A stretch of 55,396 nucleotides of DNA. Origin: Chitinophagaceae bacterium. GTDB lineage: Bacteria; Bacteroidota; Bacteroidia; Chitinophagales; Chitinophagaceae. The stretch spans positions 1 through 55,396 of the forward strand of contig JAICXX010000018.1 in NCBI GenBank assembly GCA_025934485.1. The letters run 5' to 3'. Positions 18,101 through 26,365 of the stretch are shown here, one piece after another (the stretch's first letter is position 1; every line of letters starts with the position of its first letter). A model generated the notes under the pieces. That model did no database searches. It saw only the letters and a list, made by a program, of their open reading frames with translations, and had not been told where the DNA came from. Both the position numbers and the translations under genes were made by a program.

Positions 18101-18173
18101 CGAATCCTGGCAAAGCGCTAAAGTCTGTCCTTACGGACGAAGCCTCCTTCGTCGGCTTTTTATAGGTCATCAA
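15150..18173 (-). CDS. Large surface protein: gluzincin peptidase + TolB-like propeller + outer-membrane barrel
   Basis: A 1007-aa exported protein in three parts. After a signal peptide (hydrophobic core about 36-53) comes a peptidase-MA-like domain with HEYRH (157-161) and a downstream glutamate in NWFWEGDA (Glu199), the HExxH...E layout of zinc gluzincins. Residues about 340-640 hold repeated short beta units resembling WD40-like PD40 blades. Residues about 690-1007 are rich in alternating aromatic strands as in outer-membrane barrels. The first 35 residues are doubtful: they are encoded by a palindromic repeat (18123-18153) and an inverted repeat (18079-18107), so the true start may be a downstream non-ATG codon nearer the signal peptide. 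Substrate unknown. Confidence 0.8.
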   Translation of the reverse strand: MMTYKKPTKEASSVRTDFSALPGFAKFLKANPRHIFRLPVFIGLLLLSTGVNAQVFGGNPPSLKWHQLNTDTARIIFPAGLDTMAEQVAAIVHRLARTTLPTIGLSQRKINIVLQNQTTIPNGYVGLAPFRSEFQLTPEQNSFDLGSLPWQKMLAIHEYRHVQQYNNYRVGLSAFFYYLFGEGGQAFANSLSVPNWFWEGDAVYQETLVSDQGRGRLPYFFNTYRSLWAGEKNYSWMKLRNGSLRDYIPSWYPLGYMLVAYGRERYGDEFWRQVTHDAAAFHGLFYPLQGAIRRYAGISFQQFRSDALDYFRRQAQLTPDELAATGPGAAPLAAADSFARAHRHFSADEEFPQFIGRDSLLYMRSTYNRIPAFVIRDLSTGQETRLRNRAISLDNYFSLSAAGVVYAAYETDLRWGWRDYSVLRLLDPRTGEDRKLTSRSRYFSPELSADGRQIVTVQESTDGSCTLFLLDAARGSVIKQFPNPEKLFYTYPKFYANATQIVTAVRNRRGEMSLALVDAGDGATRYLLPFSFQTIGYPSVKADTIWFTASQSREDRVYALAGGQLYRVVLPHGDPTTGQYEFHAGQNGDYTWNTFTAVGFLTDTTRGIAGPGADSHGIRLEPMAIGDWARALSILGIDSLDHGRAHLLDHIGTGSYPATAYPITSHLINFHSWRPYINDPDYQLSLVSDNILNTLETDIYAGWNRNEQYTQVGVDATYGALYPFLDAGWNYTFNRNALYGNQTVYWNEMETRAGLSIPLNWTSGRNYTSFQLGSDIVYNQRYYSGLYKDSFNSQGFAYIDPSLSFVHQTQQAQAQIAPRFAEVLSLSYSSAVTTFEAHQFLASGYLYLPGLAYTHSLLLGAAFQQRDTLGNARFTNNFPFSRGYTAENFYRMWRYSANYQLPLFYPDFGFGDMVYVLRIRTNLYYDYTRAMDFYTTGQTYNGTFRSFGSEVYFDTKWWNQLTISFGIRYSRLLDLDFGGRGPNQWELILPLNLLSQGYSGHAMKPID
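18079..18107. repeat. Inverted repeat at the 5' end of the 1007-aa gene
   Basis: GGATTCGCT (18079-18087) pairs perfectly with AGCGAATCC (18099-18107) around an 11-base loop. It lies between the annotated start and the signal-peptide codons and could be a leader hairpin if translation starts downstream. Confidence 0.5.
18123..18160. repeat. GTCCTTCGGAC-family palindromic repeat
   Basis: GTCTGTCCTTACGGAC followed by a second hairpin, GACGAAG-cctc-CTTCGTC, and a T-run. Same layout as the copies at 1720, 25756 and 26366. It overlaps the nominal N-terminus of the 1007-aa protein. Confidence 0.55.
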
Positions 18174-18178
18174 ATTTC

Positions 18179-18199
18179 TAATTGAGGTGCCTCAAATTA
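18179..18199. promoter_or_regulatory. Operator-like palindrome between divergent genes
   Basis: TTGAGG-TG-CCTCAA (18182-18195), with flanking TAAT and ATTA extending the symmetry, lies between the divergent surface-protein and GT-C genes. It could bind a dimeric regulator; this is inference from symmetry and position. Confidence 0.3.
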
Positions 18200-19753
18200 A
18201 TGAATTATTTTCGCGTCAAATCTATGAAGCGCAATTTTCGATCGTCGGTGTTATCCGGGAACTATGATGCTATCCCCGTGGCCATTGCCGGTTTCTTTGT
18301 AATCCAGGCGCTTTGCGCATACAGCGGCATCGGTGTCACCCCGGATTCCGTGGTCTATATGAGCACAGCCCAGAACATCCATGCTCACGGCGTCATCAAT
18401 GATTTCACCAATATGCCGGTGATGGATTTTCCCGCCTTCTACCCCATCTTTCTCAGCAGCCTGATCTTTCTTACCGGCCACTCCGTGGTACAGATCGGCC
18501 CCGTGCTCGATGGGTTGCTCTTCGCCCTGCTGATCGGCGTCTGCGGCTGGATGATGAATAGGTTCTCCCGGGTCTCGCGCGGCTATACCTTCATTCTCCT
18601 GCTTTTTATCCTGGGCAGCCCATGTCTGCTCGAGGTCTATAGCTATATCTGGTCGGAGACGCTGTTTATCCTGCTCACGCTGTTCTTTTTCCTCGCCAGT
18701 TACCGGTATTTCCAGGGCCATCGGCTGTCGTGGCTGCTGGGTATGGCCGTGATCGCCGGGCTGGGTTGTGTGACCCGTTATGCCGGCATCAGCCTGGCGG
18801 GTCTAGGCGGAGCGCTGATGCTCTGTGACGGCCGGCTGCGCTGGAGCTGGAAAAAGCTGGGGCATATCGCCCTTTACAGCTTCGTCTCGCTCGTTTTTCT
18901 GGCGGTCAACCTTTACCGCAACTATGTCCTCACCGAAACGCTCGCCGGCTACCGCGAAAAAGGGCTGACGCCGCTCACCGCAAATATCCACAATTATGGC
19001 AGCGTCTTATGCGACTGGCTGCCTTTCTTTAACGAACGCTACGCCGCCGCCACGGTAGTCGCCCTGGTATTCATCCTTCTTATTACGGGCATCTTTGTCT
19101 ACCGGTTAGTACGACGGATCGGTTTTTTTTCCTATGACACCATTGCCATCAGCTATTTCGTAATGTACACCCTCTTTATCCTGTATACGGCTACGGCATC
19201 CCGTTTCCAGGGCCTGGACAGCCGCCTGCTTTCGCCGTTGTTCCTGCCCTGGCTCTGGGGAAGCACCATCTGGATACCGGGGGCGCTCGAGCGCTGTCCC
19301 GTGCAATGGCGCAAAGGAGCCACCCTGCTTTCCCTGGTGGCCGCCGCCTGTTTTCTGCAGGGCGAATGGCATACGTGGAAAGAGAACTGGGAGGGTATCC
19401 ATTATGCAGGCATCCCCGGCTATTCCGAGAACACCTGGCGGAATTCGGCGACGATGGCGTATGTACGCGCCCATCGCGACTCGCTGCAGCAGGCGGGGCC
19501 GATCTACTCCGACGCCTTCGAGGGACTGTGGTTTCTCGGCGGCGGGCTGCACGCCGACCTCATCGCGCATAAGGATAACCAGGAAGACATCCAGTACATG
19601 TTAAAGGAAGATCATTTTACGCTGATCTGGTTCGACGATGCCATCAACGTCGATCTCATCGGTGTGGACTATTTACGGACCCGCAAACAGCTGGTCCGGG
19701 AGATCCACTTCAACGATGGCGCGATCTATTTTTTCAGAACGGCGCCAAAGTAA
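18200..19753 (+). CDS. GT-C-type polytopic membrane glycosyltransferase-like protein
   Basis: A protein of about 517 aa with about ten hydrophobic segments followed by a soluble C-terminal portion (about 400-517). The first periplasmic loop contains GVTPDSVVYMSTAQNI, with the acidic residue typical of lipid-phosphosugar-dependent GT-C enzymes (ArnT/PMT class). This suggests transfer of a sugar from a polyprenyl carrier on the periplasmic side, but no subfamily can be named. ATG codons at 18200 and 18224 are both possible starts. PrsW follows 12 bases downstream. Confidence 0.72.
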   Translation: MNYFRVKSMKRNFRSSVLSGNYDAIPVAIAGFFVIQALCAYSGIGVTPDSVVYMSTAQNIHAHGVINDFTNMPVMDFPAFYPIFLSSLIFLTGHSVVQIGPVLDGLLFALLIGVCGWMMNRFSRVSRGYTFILLLFILGSPCLLEVYSYIWSETLFILLTLFFFLASYRYFQGHRLSWLLGMAVIAGLGCVTRYAGISLAGLGGALMLCDGRLRWSWKKLGHIALYSFVSLVFLAVNLYRNYVLTETLAGYREKGLTPLTANIHNYGSVLCDWLPFFNERYAAATVVALVFILLITGIFVYRLVRRIGFFSYDTIAISYFVMYTLFILYTATASRFQGLDSRLLSPLFLPWLWGSTIWIPGALERCPVQWRKGATLLSLVAAACFLQGEWHTWKENWEGIHYAGIPGYSENTWRNSATMAYVRAHRDSLQQAGPIYSDAFEGLWFLGGGLHADLIAHKDNQEDIQYMLKEDHFTLIWFDDAINVDLIGVDYLRTRKQLVREIHFNDGAIYFFRTAPK

Positions 19754-19765
19754 TATTTTTATTGA

Positions 19766-20518
19766 ATGTTATTAGTTGCCCTGGCAGTCGCTCCCGGCGT
19801 TGCCATTTGTTTGTTCATCTATTCCCTGCAACGGCTGGGGAAAGCGTCGATGCCTTATCTCGTCATGGCATTCCTGCTGGGTGCGGCCGCTACCCTGCCG
19901 GCCCTGGGGGTGCAGCTGCTGTCGGTGGATGTTCGCAACGATCCTTGGCATCATTCCATTTGGTCTTATCTTTGGTATGCGTTCGGGGTGGTGGCGTTGA
20001 GCGAAGAAGGCAGCAAGTTCCTGGTCCTGCGTGGTTATGCCTATCCCAAGAAGGTCTTTCGCGAGCCTTTCGACGGTGTGATCTACAGCGTGATGATCGG
20101 GATGGGTTTCGCCACTGTGGAGAACATCGAATATGTCCGGCAGTTCGGTCTGGAGACCGGTGTTTCCCGATTCTTTCTGGCAATACCCGCACATGCCTCC
20201 TTCGCGGTGTTGATGGGATATCCGGTAGGCCGCGCCAAGTTTTCACAGCAGCATTCGCTGGGACTGCTGTTAAGAGGTTTAAGCGTTGCGGTGCTGTTCC
20301 ATGGCAGCTTTGACTTTTTCCTTTTCCTGCAACAGAGCCACATAGCCGCCAAATATGTGTCGACAGGGGTACTCTCCTTCGGGGCTTTCGCCACCTTCTA
20401 TATAGCGGTGCGGCTGGCGATGCGGGCCCTGCGGCAGCACCAGCGCCGCCAGGAGGAAGAGGCGGAAGACAACCCGCCAGAGACACAGGACGCCCCTTTT
20501 CCAAAGGACAGACATTAA
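19766..20518 (+). CDS. PrsW-family intramembrane metalloprotease
   Basis: About seven or eight transmembrane segments in 250 aa with all PrsW motifs: SEEGSKF (Glu80-Glu81), GFATVENIEY (Glu119), PAHASFAVLMGY (His143) and LFHGSFDF. In Bacillus, PrsW cleaves the anti-sigma factor RsiW; here the substrate is unknown. The charged C-terminal tail (about 225-250) is cytoplasmic-like, and its last codons overlap a partial GTCCTTCGGAC-type repeat. It lies between the GT-C gene and a GNAT gene on the same strand with short gaps. Confidence 0.87.
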   Translation: MLLVALAVAPGVAICLFIYSLQRLGKASMPYLVMAFLLGAAATLPALGVQLLSVDVRNDPWHHSIWSYLWYAFGVVALSEEGSKFLVLRGYAYPKKVFREPFDGVIYSVMIGMGFATVENIEYVRQFGLETGVSRFFLAIPAHASFAVLMGYPVGRAKFSQQHSLGLLLRGLSVAVLFHGSFDFFLFLQQSHIAAKYVSTGVLSFGAFATFYIAVRLAMRALRQHQRRQEEEAEDNPPETQDAPFPKDRH

Positions 20519-20536
20519 CGAAAAATAAAACGATCA

Positions 20537-21049
20537 GTGAAAACAGAAGAACCTTTATCGATCAGACCAGCGGATCTCGATGACATCAATACCATCGGCT
20601 TTTTGGCCCAGCAGATCTGGCCTGTCACCTATAGTGGGATCGTAGCGGATGAGCAGTGGCAGTACATGCTCAACCTTTTTTACAGCCCGGCCTCGTTGCG
20701 CCGGCAAATGATCGATGAACACCAGCAATTCCTGATCCTGGAACAAGGTGAAGAGGCCATTGGTTTTGCGTCGTGGGCACCCACGAAAGAAACCGGCGTA
20801 TTCAAGCTGCACAAGCTTTATGTCCTCACCGGACGGCAGGGCAAGGGCCTGGGCCGGATGATCCTGCAATATATCTACACGGATATCCGTCCCGCCGGGG
20901 GAAAGAAACTGCGGCTGAATGTGAACCGGTACAACAAGGCCAGACAATTCTATGAACGCATGGGTTTTGTCGTCATCGGCGAGGAAGACGTGCCGGTGGG
21001 GAACAATGTCTTTATGAATGATTACATCATGGAAGTGCAGGTGATCTAA
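20537..21049 (+). CDS. GNAT-family N-acetyltransferase
   Basis: A 170-aa acetyl-CoA-dependent acetyltransferase. The acetyl-CoA loop RQGKGLGRMIL (motif A) is near residue 95, and LNVNRYNKARQFYERMGFV (motif B, about 122-140) is typical of GNAT proteins acting on small molecules or N-termini. It starts with GTG at 20537, with no better upstream ATG. It is convergent with the YhhQ-type gene, overlapping by 4 bases. The substrate cannot be assigned. Confidence 0.85.
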   Translation: MKTEEPLSIRPADLDDINTIGFLAQQIWPVTYSGIVADEQWQYMLNLFYSPASLRRQMIDEHQQFLILEQGEEAIGFASWAPTKETGVFKLHKLYVLTGRQGKGLGRMILQYIYTDIRPAGGKKLRLNVNRYNKARQFYERMGFVVIGEEDVPVGNNVFMNDYIMEVQVI

Positions 21050-21846
21050 CCGGCAGTGGGAATCACACCTTCGCTTACTTCTTCACCCATGGCCGCCAGC
21101 CGCATTTTGTGGGCGGTCTCATGGCCCACATAACGTTCGATCCTTCCCTCCACCAGATAGATCAGCGGCGTCAGCACGATGGCGACCGTGAACTTATAGA
21201 TATAGTTCATCATCCCGATGGCCAGGATCTGCTGCCAGGTGAAATACTGGCTGAAGGCGACAAAAAGGACGATATAGCTATCCACCAATTGCGAGACCAG
21301 CGTAGAGCCCGTGGCGCGCAGCCAGAGGTGCTTATTCCCCGTCTTTTTCTTGATCTGATGGAATACGGTGACGTCCACGAGCTGGCTTACCAAAAAGGCG
21401 ACGATAGAGCCGATGCTGATCATTATACCCTGGCCGAAGATGGCGCTATAGGAATTCTGGATATTCTGCACGCCCTGCGCTTTGCTGCTGGCGAGCCAGG
21501 TGTCGGCGGGCGGGGTGTGGATGGACAGAAAATACATCATGAATGCATAGGCGATCAGGATAATGGCCGTATAGGAGATGCGGCGCACGGCCCGGGGCCC
21601 ATAAAATTCATTGATGATATCGGTGATCACGAATTCCAGCGGCCATAACAGCACGCCGCAGGTCAGCGTGAACGAAAGGCCGCTTTGGCCGAACAGGGTA
21701 AAACTCACCGGGTGTGCCCCGAAGAGCTTCTCCAATGAGAACAGCTTGGTGCCGATAGCCTCGGCGATCAGGGCATTGCAACAGAAGAAAGCCGTAAAAC
21801 CGAGAAAGAGTTTGGTAGGACGGTCTTTTAATATAGCTTGGATCAA
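21046..21846 (-). CDS. Queuosine-precursor (VUT/YhhQ-family) transporter
   Basis: Polytopic inner-membrane protein with the family signatures FFCCNALIAEAIGTKLFSL near the start, TCGVLLWPLEFVITDIINEFYG in the middle and SQLVDSYIVLFVAF later. The family takes up preQ0/preQ1 for queuosine synthesis. I place the start at a TTG (21844-21846) whose last two bases form part of the TGA stop of the upstream gene (TTGA overlap). It gives a normal N-terminus just before KDRPTKLFLGF. The next upstream ATG (21939) would add about 31 unrelated residues inside the preceding gene. Confidence 0.82.
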   Translation of the reverse strand: MIQAILKDRPTKLFLGFTAFFCCNALIAEAIGTKLFSLEKLFGAHPVSFTLFGQSGLSFTLTCGVLLWPLEFVITDIINEFYGPRAVRRISYTAIILIAYAFMMYFLSIHTPPADTWLASSKAQGVQNIQNSYSAIFGQGIMISIGSIVAFLVSQLVDVTVFHQIKKKTGNKHLWLRATGSTLVSQLVDSYIVLFVAFSQYFTWQQILAIGMMNYIYKFTVAIVLTPLIYLVEGRIERYVGHETAHKMRLAAMGEEVSEGVIPTAG

Positions 21847-22139
21847 TGTAGCGTATTGAAAGCGTTGAACAATATGATTTGCAGGACAAAGAAAACAAAA
21901 TTCGTTATCAGGAGCCAGCGAGGGACACCCGATGCCCACACCCGGCGCAGGAAGAACAGGATCACAACGATCACGTTAACTAAAAAGTTCACCGCGATGG
22001 GGCCGAAGTAACCGAGCACGACGATATCCGATATCAGCGCGTTGTCGGGTGTCGCAGGCAGATAGCGCAAAACGGACATAAGAAGAAAACAGATATTACA
22101 AATAAATGCCAGCCGGGAGAGAAATCTTAGTAGGCGCAT
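21843..22139 (-). CDS. Small polytopic membrane protein
   Basis: About 98 aa from the ATG at 22139, with three hydrophobic segments (about 5-25, 38-62 and 72-95) separated by short loops. It overlaps the YhhQ-type gene in a TTGA arrangement, so the two are likely translationally coupled. An ATG ten codons upstream (22169) is less likely because it runs into the divergent promoter region. I do not recognise the family. Confidence 0.7.
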   Translation of the reverse strand: MRLLRFLSRLAFICNICFLLMSVLRYLPATPDNALISDIVVLGYFGPIAVNFLVNVIVVILFFLRRVWASGVPRWLLITNFVFFVLQIILFNAFNTLH

Positions 22140-22219
22140 ATTTAACCAAAAATCTGTATTTCCGGGCAAAATACCATTAAAAAACCATTATTTTGCCGGG
22201 AATAATCATCGCACTGTAT

Positions 22220-24775
22220 ATGAATGCTGTATTGAAAAAAGCGCTTCCTCATCTGATCGCCATCGCCGCTTTTTTGGTCGTCGCCGTGGTCTATTGCCGG
22301 CCGGCTCTGGAAGGCAAGGTAGTCGGGCAATCGGATGTCGAGCAATGGAAGGCCATGGCGCACCAGTCCGACGAATACAAAGCCACACATGGTCATTTCC
22401 CGCTCTGGACAGAAAGCTCTTTCAGTGGTATGCCGGCCTATACGATCTCGATAGATGCACAAACGGCGCTCAATTATGGCTATCTGGAAAGGGCGTTGAG
22501 CCTCGGTCTTCCACAGCCGATCAATTTCTTTTTCCTCGCCTGCGTGACTTTCTATATTCTCATGGCTGTCCTGCGGATCAACCCTTGGGTGGCTGTGCTG
22601 GCGTCTCTGGCCTATGCCTACTCATCGTATGATCCGGTGATCATCGTCACGGGGCACGTTACCAAGATGCAGGCCATCGGCCTCGCGCCGGGCGTTATCG
22701 CAGGGCTGCTCCTGCAGTTCCGGCGGCAGTATCTCTGGGGGACGGGTTTGCTGGCCTTCTTCTTTGCCGCGCAGATCGGCACCCAGCACCTGCAGATCGT
22801 CTATTATACCGTGTTGAGCATGGGACTGCTGACCCTGTTCTATGCCATCTTCAGCATCCGTGAAGGCAAGTTCAAAGAGATGGCCATCGGAGTCTGTCTT
22901 GCCGCTGTCGCCGCCGGCATCGGATTCGGCACCAGTCTCGCCTCCAACTTACCGTTGAAGGAATATACCCAGGAGACCATGCGCGGAGGACGCACGGAGC
23001 TCACCAAGGGCACCAATAAGGACGAAGGCAAGGGCGGTCTGAGCAAGGACTATGCGTTCGACTGGAGCTATGGCATATGGGAGACGCTGACGCTGGCTGT
23101 ACCGGATATCTATGGCGGCGGTTCAGGCGCCCGTTCCGAGATCGGCGATAACTCCAAGCTGGCGGACAAGATGGCTTCGGACCTCAATGTGCCGGAAGAC
23201 ACGGGTATCCAGTTCGCCAACGGCTATGCCTACTGGGGGGCGCAGCCTTTTACCATGGGTACGGTGTATATCGGCGCCGTGGTTTGTTTTCTCTGCATCT
23301 TCGCCTGCGTGGTACTCCGGGGCTGGGCGAAATGGTGGCTGATCTCGACGATCGTGCTTGGCATCGTGCTGGCGTGGGGAAAGAATTTCGCCGCGCTGAA
23401 CTATTTCCTTTTCGATCATTTTCCGCTCTATAATAAGTTCCGGTCCCCTTCCACCGCGTTGTGGCTGCCACAGCTGGCAGCGCCGGTACTGGTGGCGCTC
23501 GGGCTCGATCAGCTGTTGAACAGCAAGCTGGATGCCGCAGCCTTGTGGAAGAAATTTCTGAATGCCGCCTATGTCACCGGCGTCTTTTTGCTGATCCTCA
23601 TAGGTTTCTATTTGAGCGCCAGCTACCAGGGTGTGAACGATGGTCAGCTCAAGGAGCGGTTCGTACAGATCAAGATGCAACAGCTGTCGCAGGCACACGA
23701 GGCAGGGCCCGACGCACAACAGCAGGCGATGGCCACCGCGGGTGGTCTGCTACGGGCGTTGCAACAGGACCGGCAGTCTATAGCGGGATCGGATCTGCTC
23801 CGAACCATCATCCTGATCGTGATCGCCGGCGCGCTCATCGGGCTTTATATCCGCAAAAAGATAAAACCCGTCATCCTGCTCGCCGCACTTGCTGTCCTCA
23901 GCAGCTATGATCTGTTGGCCGTGAGCTCGCGTTATCTCAACCAGGACAGCTACCAGGACCCTGGCGATATTCAATCCAGCCTGACGCCCAATGCTGCCGA
24001 TCAGCAGATCAACAGTGATCCGGACAAGAATTTCCGGGTCGTGGATCAGAGTACACAGGAACCCCCGTGGACAAGTGCCCGCGCCTCCAATTTCCACAAT
24101 TCCATCGGCGGCTATTCGCCTGCGAAGCTGGGGCTCTACCAGGATCTTATCGACCATCAGCTTAGCAAGGGCAATATGCAGGTCTATGACATGCTGAACG
24201 CCAAATATTTCATCCAGCCCGATCAACGCACCGGACAGGCCGTGGCCCGGCTGAACCCCGGCGCTTTCGGCCCCTGCTGGCTGGTAAAGGCCATTCACTA
24301 TGTCAAGGATGGTGACGAAGAGATGCAGGCATTGGACAGCGTCAATGTCCGGGATACGGCGATCGTCCAGCAGCAGTTTGCAGGCAAGATACCCTTTGCG
24401 CCGGTGCCCGATAGCACGGCTTCCATCAAGCTGGTCAACAATGACAACGACAAGATCGATTATACCTTTTCGGCGCATAGCAACCAGTTCGCGGTCTTTA
24501 GCGAGATCTATTACAGCAAAGGTTGGGACGCTTTTGTCGATGACAAGCCCGCCGACTATATCCGGGTAGACTATGCCCTTCGCGGGATGGCCGTTCCGGC
24601 AGGTAAGCATACCATCGAATTCCGGTTCGAGCCGCATTCCTATAAGGTGGGGATGATGCTCACGACCTGGTTCAACCTGGCGATCTATGGCCTGCTTATC
24701 GCGGGGCTGGTGATGGAATATCGCAAAAGGAAACCGAAAGACCCGACGGCTCCGAAGCCCGCCGCCGCGGCTTAA
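22220..24775 (+). CDS. YfhO-family membrane protein
   Basis: About 851 aa. An N-terminal membrane domain contains some ten helices (about 10-440), further helices lie near 445-470 and 535-570, and a large extracytoplasmic C-terminal domain (about 590-820) follows, closed by a final helix (about 822-845). Early blocks SDVEQWKAMAHQSDEY, FPLWTESSFSGMPAY and ASLAYAYSSYDPVIIVTGH match the Bacteroidota YfhO-type GT-C-like proteins. Some homologues take part in glycosylation of cell-wall polymers; here the role is open. The GT2 gene begins 9 bases later, suggesting a shared envelope-glycan function. Confidence 0.83.
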   Translation: MNAVLKKALPHLIAIAAFLVVAVVYCRPALEGKVVGQSDVEQWKAMAHQSDEYKATHGHFPLWTESSFSGMPAYTISIDAQTALNYGYLERALSLGLPQPINFFFLACVTFYILMAVLRINPWVAVLASLAYAYSSYDPVIIVTGHVTKMQAIGLAPGVIAGLLLQFRRQYLWGTGLLAFFFAAQIGTQHLQIVYYTVLSMGLLTLFYAIFSIREGKFKEMAIGVCLAAVAAGIGFGTSLASNLPLKEYTQETMRGGRTELTKGTNKDEGKGGLSKDYAFDWSYGIWETLTLAVPDIYGGGSGARSEIGDNSKLADKMASDLNVPEDTGIQFANGYAYWGAQPFTMGTVYIGAVVCFLCIFACVVLRGWAKWWLISTIVLGIVLAWGKNFAALNYFLFDHFPLYNKFRSPSTALWLPQLAAPVLVALGLDQLLNSKLDAAALWKKFLNAAYVTGVFLLILIGFYLSASYQGVNDGQLKERFVQIKMQQLSQAHEAGPDAQQQAMATAGGLLRALQQDRQSIAGSDLLRTIILIVIAGALIGLYIRKKIKPVILLAALAVLSSYDLLAVSSRYLNQDSYQDPGDIQSSLTPNAADQQINSDPDKNFRVVDQSTQEPPWTSARASNFHNSIGGYSPAKLGLYQDLIDHQLSKGNMQVYDMLNAKYFIQPDQRTGQAVARLNPGAFGPCWLVKAIHYVKDGDEEMQALDSVNVRDTAIVQQQFAGKIPFAPVPDSTASIKLVNNDNDKIDYTFSAHSNQFAVFSEIYYSKGWDAFVDDKPADYIRVDYALRGMAVPAGKHTIEFRFEPHSYKVGMMLTTWFNLAIYGLLIAGLVMEYRKRKPKDPTAPKPAAAA

Positions 24776-24784
24776 CCGAATGCC

Positions 24785-25738
24785 ATGAAGCCCATTAGCT
24801 TTGTGATCATCACGTATAACCGGCCCGACGATGCGCTCGAGCTGGCCCGGAACATCAGCGGGCTGGAGGGGCTCGACGAACTGGTGGAGGAGGTGGTGAT
24901 CGTCAACAATCAAAGCACCGTCTCTTATGAACTGGTCGAAGCCTTTATTGCCGCGCATCCCGAAGTTCCGTTCCAGTATGTAACAGCGCCCGAAAATTTG
25001 GGTGTTTCCCGCGGCCGCAATTACGCCATCTCGCTCAGCGGGGCGCCGATCCTGCTTTTTTTAGATGACGATGCGCTGTTGAAGAACAAGGACGCGCTAA
25101 GACATATCCTGCCCATCTTCGGCATCGAAGCATTTTCGGCGTCCGGTGCCGTCATGCTGCCCCCTGCCAGGGCGGATCGCCCCGTGGGCATCGCCGCCTT
25201 CAAGATCTATTATGCCTCCACCGGCGAAATGCAGGTCAATGCCTTCCCGCACAAACGATTCACCGAACGTAAGGAGTGGCCACATTTCGAAACCGCGTAT
25301 TTTTCGGGCGCGGCGCATGCCATACGCCGCGAGGTGTTTGACAAAGTCGGTGTATACCCCGAGAATTTCTTCTATGGAATGGAGGAATATGATCTGAGCT
25401 ACAGGGCCCTGGATGCCGGTTTTTCGATCCGCTACGATGATCGGGTCGTGATCCTGCACAAGGAATCGCCGGCAGGCCGGCTGACACCCAAAGACAAGCT
25501 GAGGGGGATGTGGGTCAACAAAAGCAAGGTAGCCTGGAAATACTTGCCCCTACCCTACTTTGTCACCACGGCGTTGCTCTGGAGCCTCGAATATCTTCAG
25601 AAGAGCGGTGGGCATATGGGTGGGTTTTTCAAAGGCTGGAGACAGATCGCCGGCATCCCCGGCAGCGAGAAACGTGCCCCGGTGGGAAAGGCGGCTCTCG
25701 CTTATCTCCGCCACGTGAAGGCCAGATTATGGTATTAA
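24785..25738 (+). CDS. GT2-family glycosyltransferase
   Basis: A 317-aa GT-A-fold enzyme. The N-terminus FVIITYNRPDDALELARNI is the nucleotide-sugar-binding start. ENLGVSRGRNYAI and the metal-binding LLFLDDDALL (near residue 95) follow. The acceptor-side motif FYGMEEYDLSYRALDAGF (about 195-213) corresponds to the ED element of rhamnosyltransferase-like GT2 enzymes. No membrane segments are evident except a weak hydrophobic patch near 260. It lies 9 bases after YfhO. Donor and acceptor are unknown. Confidence 0.88.
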   Translation: MKPISFVIITYNRPDDALELARNISGLEGLDELVEEVVIVNNQSTVSYELVEAFIAAHPEVPFQYVTAPENLGVSRGRNYAISLSGAPILLFLDDDALLKNKDALRHILPIFGIEAFSASGAVMLPPARADRPVGIAAFKIYYASTGEMQVNAFPHKRFTERKEWPHFETAYFSGAAHAIRREVFDKVGVYPENFFYGMEEYDLSYRALDAGFSIRYDDRVVILHKESPAGRLTPKDKLRGMWVNKSKVAWKYLPLPYFVTTALLWSLEYLQKSGGHMGGFFKGWRQIAGIPGSEKRAPVGKAALAYLRHVKARLWY

Positions 25739-25754
25739 TAAAAAAACCTGCGCA

Positions 25755-25792
25755 GGACGGCCCGGAGGGCCGTCGTCCGAAGGACCGACATA
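25755..25792. repeat. GTCCTTCGGAC-family repeat / likely terminator of the GT2 gene
   Basis: GACGGCCC-gga-GGGCCGTC (25756-25774) abuts GTCC-GAA-GGAC (25775-25785), the minus-strand form of the repeat. It lies between convergent genes and could terminate in both directions; on the minus strand the hairpin pair is followed by a T-run. Confidence 0.6.
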
Positions 25793-25843
25793 AACGAAAA
25801 AGCCCCCGCGGATGCAGAGGCTTGTATCTTAAAGTTCGTTACT

Positions 25844-26281
25844 TTACCATTTGTCAACCTCTTCTCCCGTTGTGGCGGTAGGAGTATGGGAGGGTGAGGT
25901 AGGTGCAGCAGGCGTGTGACGGACGGTAACATCATCGTCAACATCGTCGCTAACGGCAGATTCGATATAGCCGCCTTCGTTCTCCTGAACATTATCATGG
26001 TTGTAGGCGTCGAAGTCGAAATCCGGCATCAGCTCGGTCTTGACATAATCCACAGCCTCGGTCAACGCCTTCAGGAACTTGTTGAAGTCTTCTTTGTACA
26101 GGAAGATCTTGTGCCTGTCGTAACCATCCTCGTTAAATTTCTTCCGGCTTTCGGTGATAGTAAGATAATAGTCGTTACTACGGGTTGCCCTCACATCAAA
26201 GAAATACGTCCTGCGTTTGCCAGCGCGAATCCTTTTGCTGTAGACGCTTTCCATTCTTTTGTCGTTGTTTTCGTACGCCAC
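25844..26281 (-). CDS. DUF3276 / PUR-like nucleic-acid-binding protein
   Basis: A 145-aa protein of the Bacteroidota DUF3276 family, related to PUR-alpha and to Borrelia BpuR, which bind single-stranded nucleic acid. The conserved part (about 8-85) includes ESVYSKRIRAGKRRTYFFDV, DYYLTITESRKKFNEDGY and KIFLYKEDFNKFLKAL. The C-terminal 55 residues are acidic and then Pro/Thr-rich, probably disordered. A consensus promoter about 130 bases upstream implies a long leader with two strong hairpins, which may serve autoregulation. The ABC exporter gene lies upstream on the same strand. Confidence 0.85.
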   Translation of the reverse strand: MAYENNDKRMESVYSKRIRAGKRRTYFFDVRATRSNDYYLTITESRKKFNEDGYDRHKIFLYKEDFNKFLKALTEAVDYVKTELMPDFDFDAYNHDNVQENEGGYIESAVSDDVDDDVTVRHTPAAPTSPSHTPTATTGEEVDKW

Positions 26282-26316
26282 AATGATTTTTTTTCAGTTG
26301 AAAATTACTAAAAATT

Positions 26317-26353
26317 CTGAAGATGTGCTTTTAGAAAATTAGCACATCTTCAG
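26317..26353 (-). promoter_or_regulatory. Leader hairpin upstream of the DUF3276 gene
   Basis: A perfect 13-bp inverted repeat (26317-26329 with 26341-26353) around an 11-base loop. On the minus strand it is followed by an AT-rich stretch starting AATTTTTAG, 36 bases before the start codon. It may be an attenuator or a protein-binding hairpin, or else a terminator for the upstream ABC gene. Confidence 0.5.
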
Positions 26354-26365
26354 TAATACGCTAAT

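Noticed and set aside
15171..18185. Two long plus-strand open frames opposite the 1007-aa surface protein gene
   Set aside because: Their translations are low in recognisable motifs and the minus-strand protein shows a signal peptide, HExxH and barrel features. They are antisense shadows.
23750..24958. 402-codon minus-strand frame opposite yfhO
   Set aside because: Antisense to a well-supported membrane protein gene and overlapping two genes; no domain seen.
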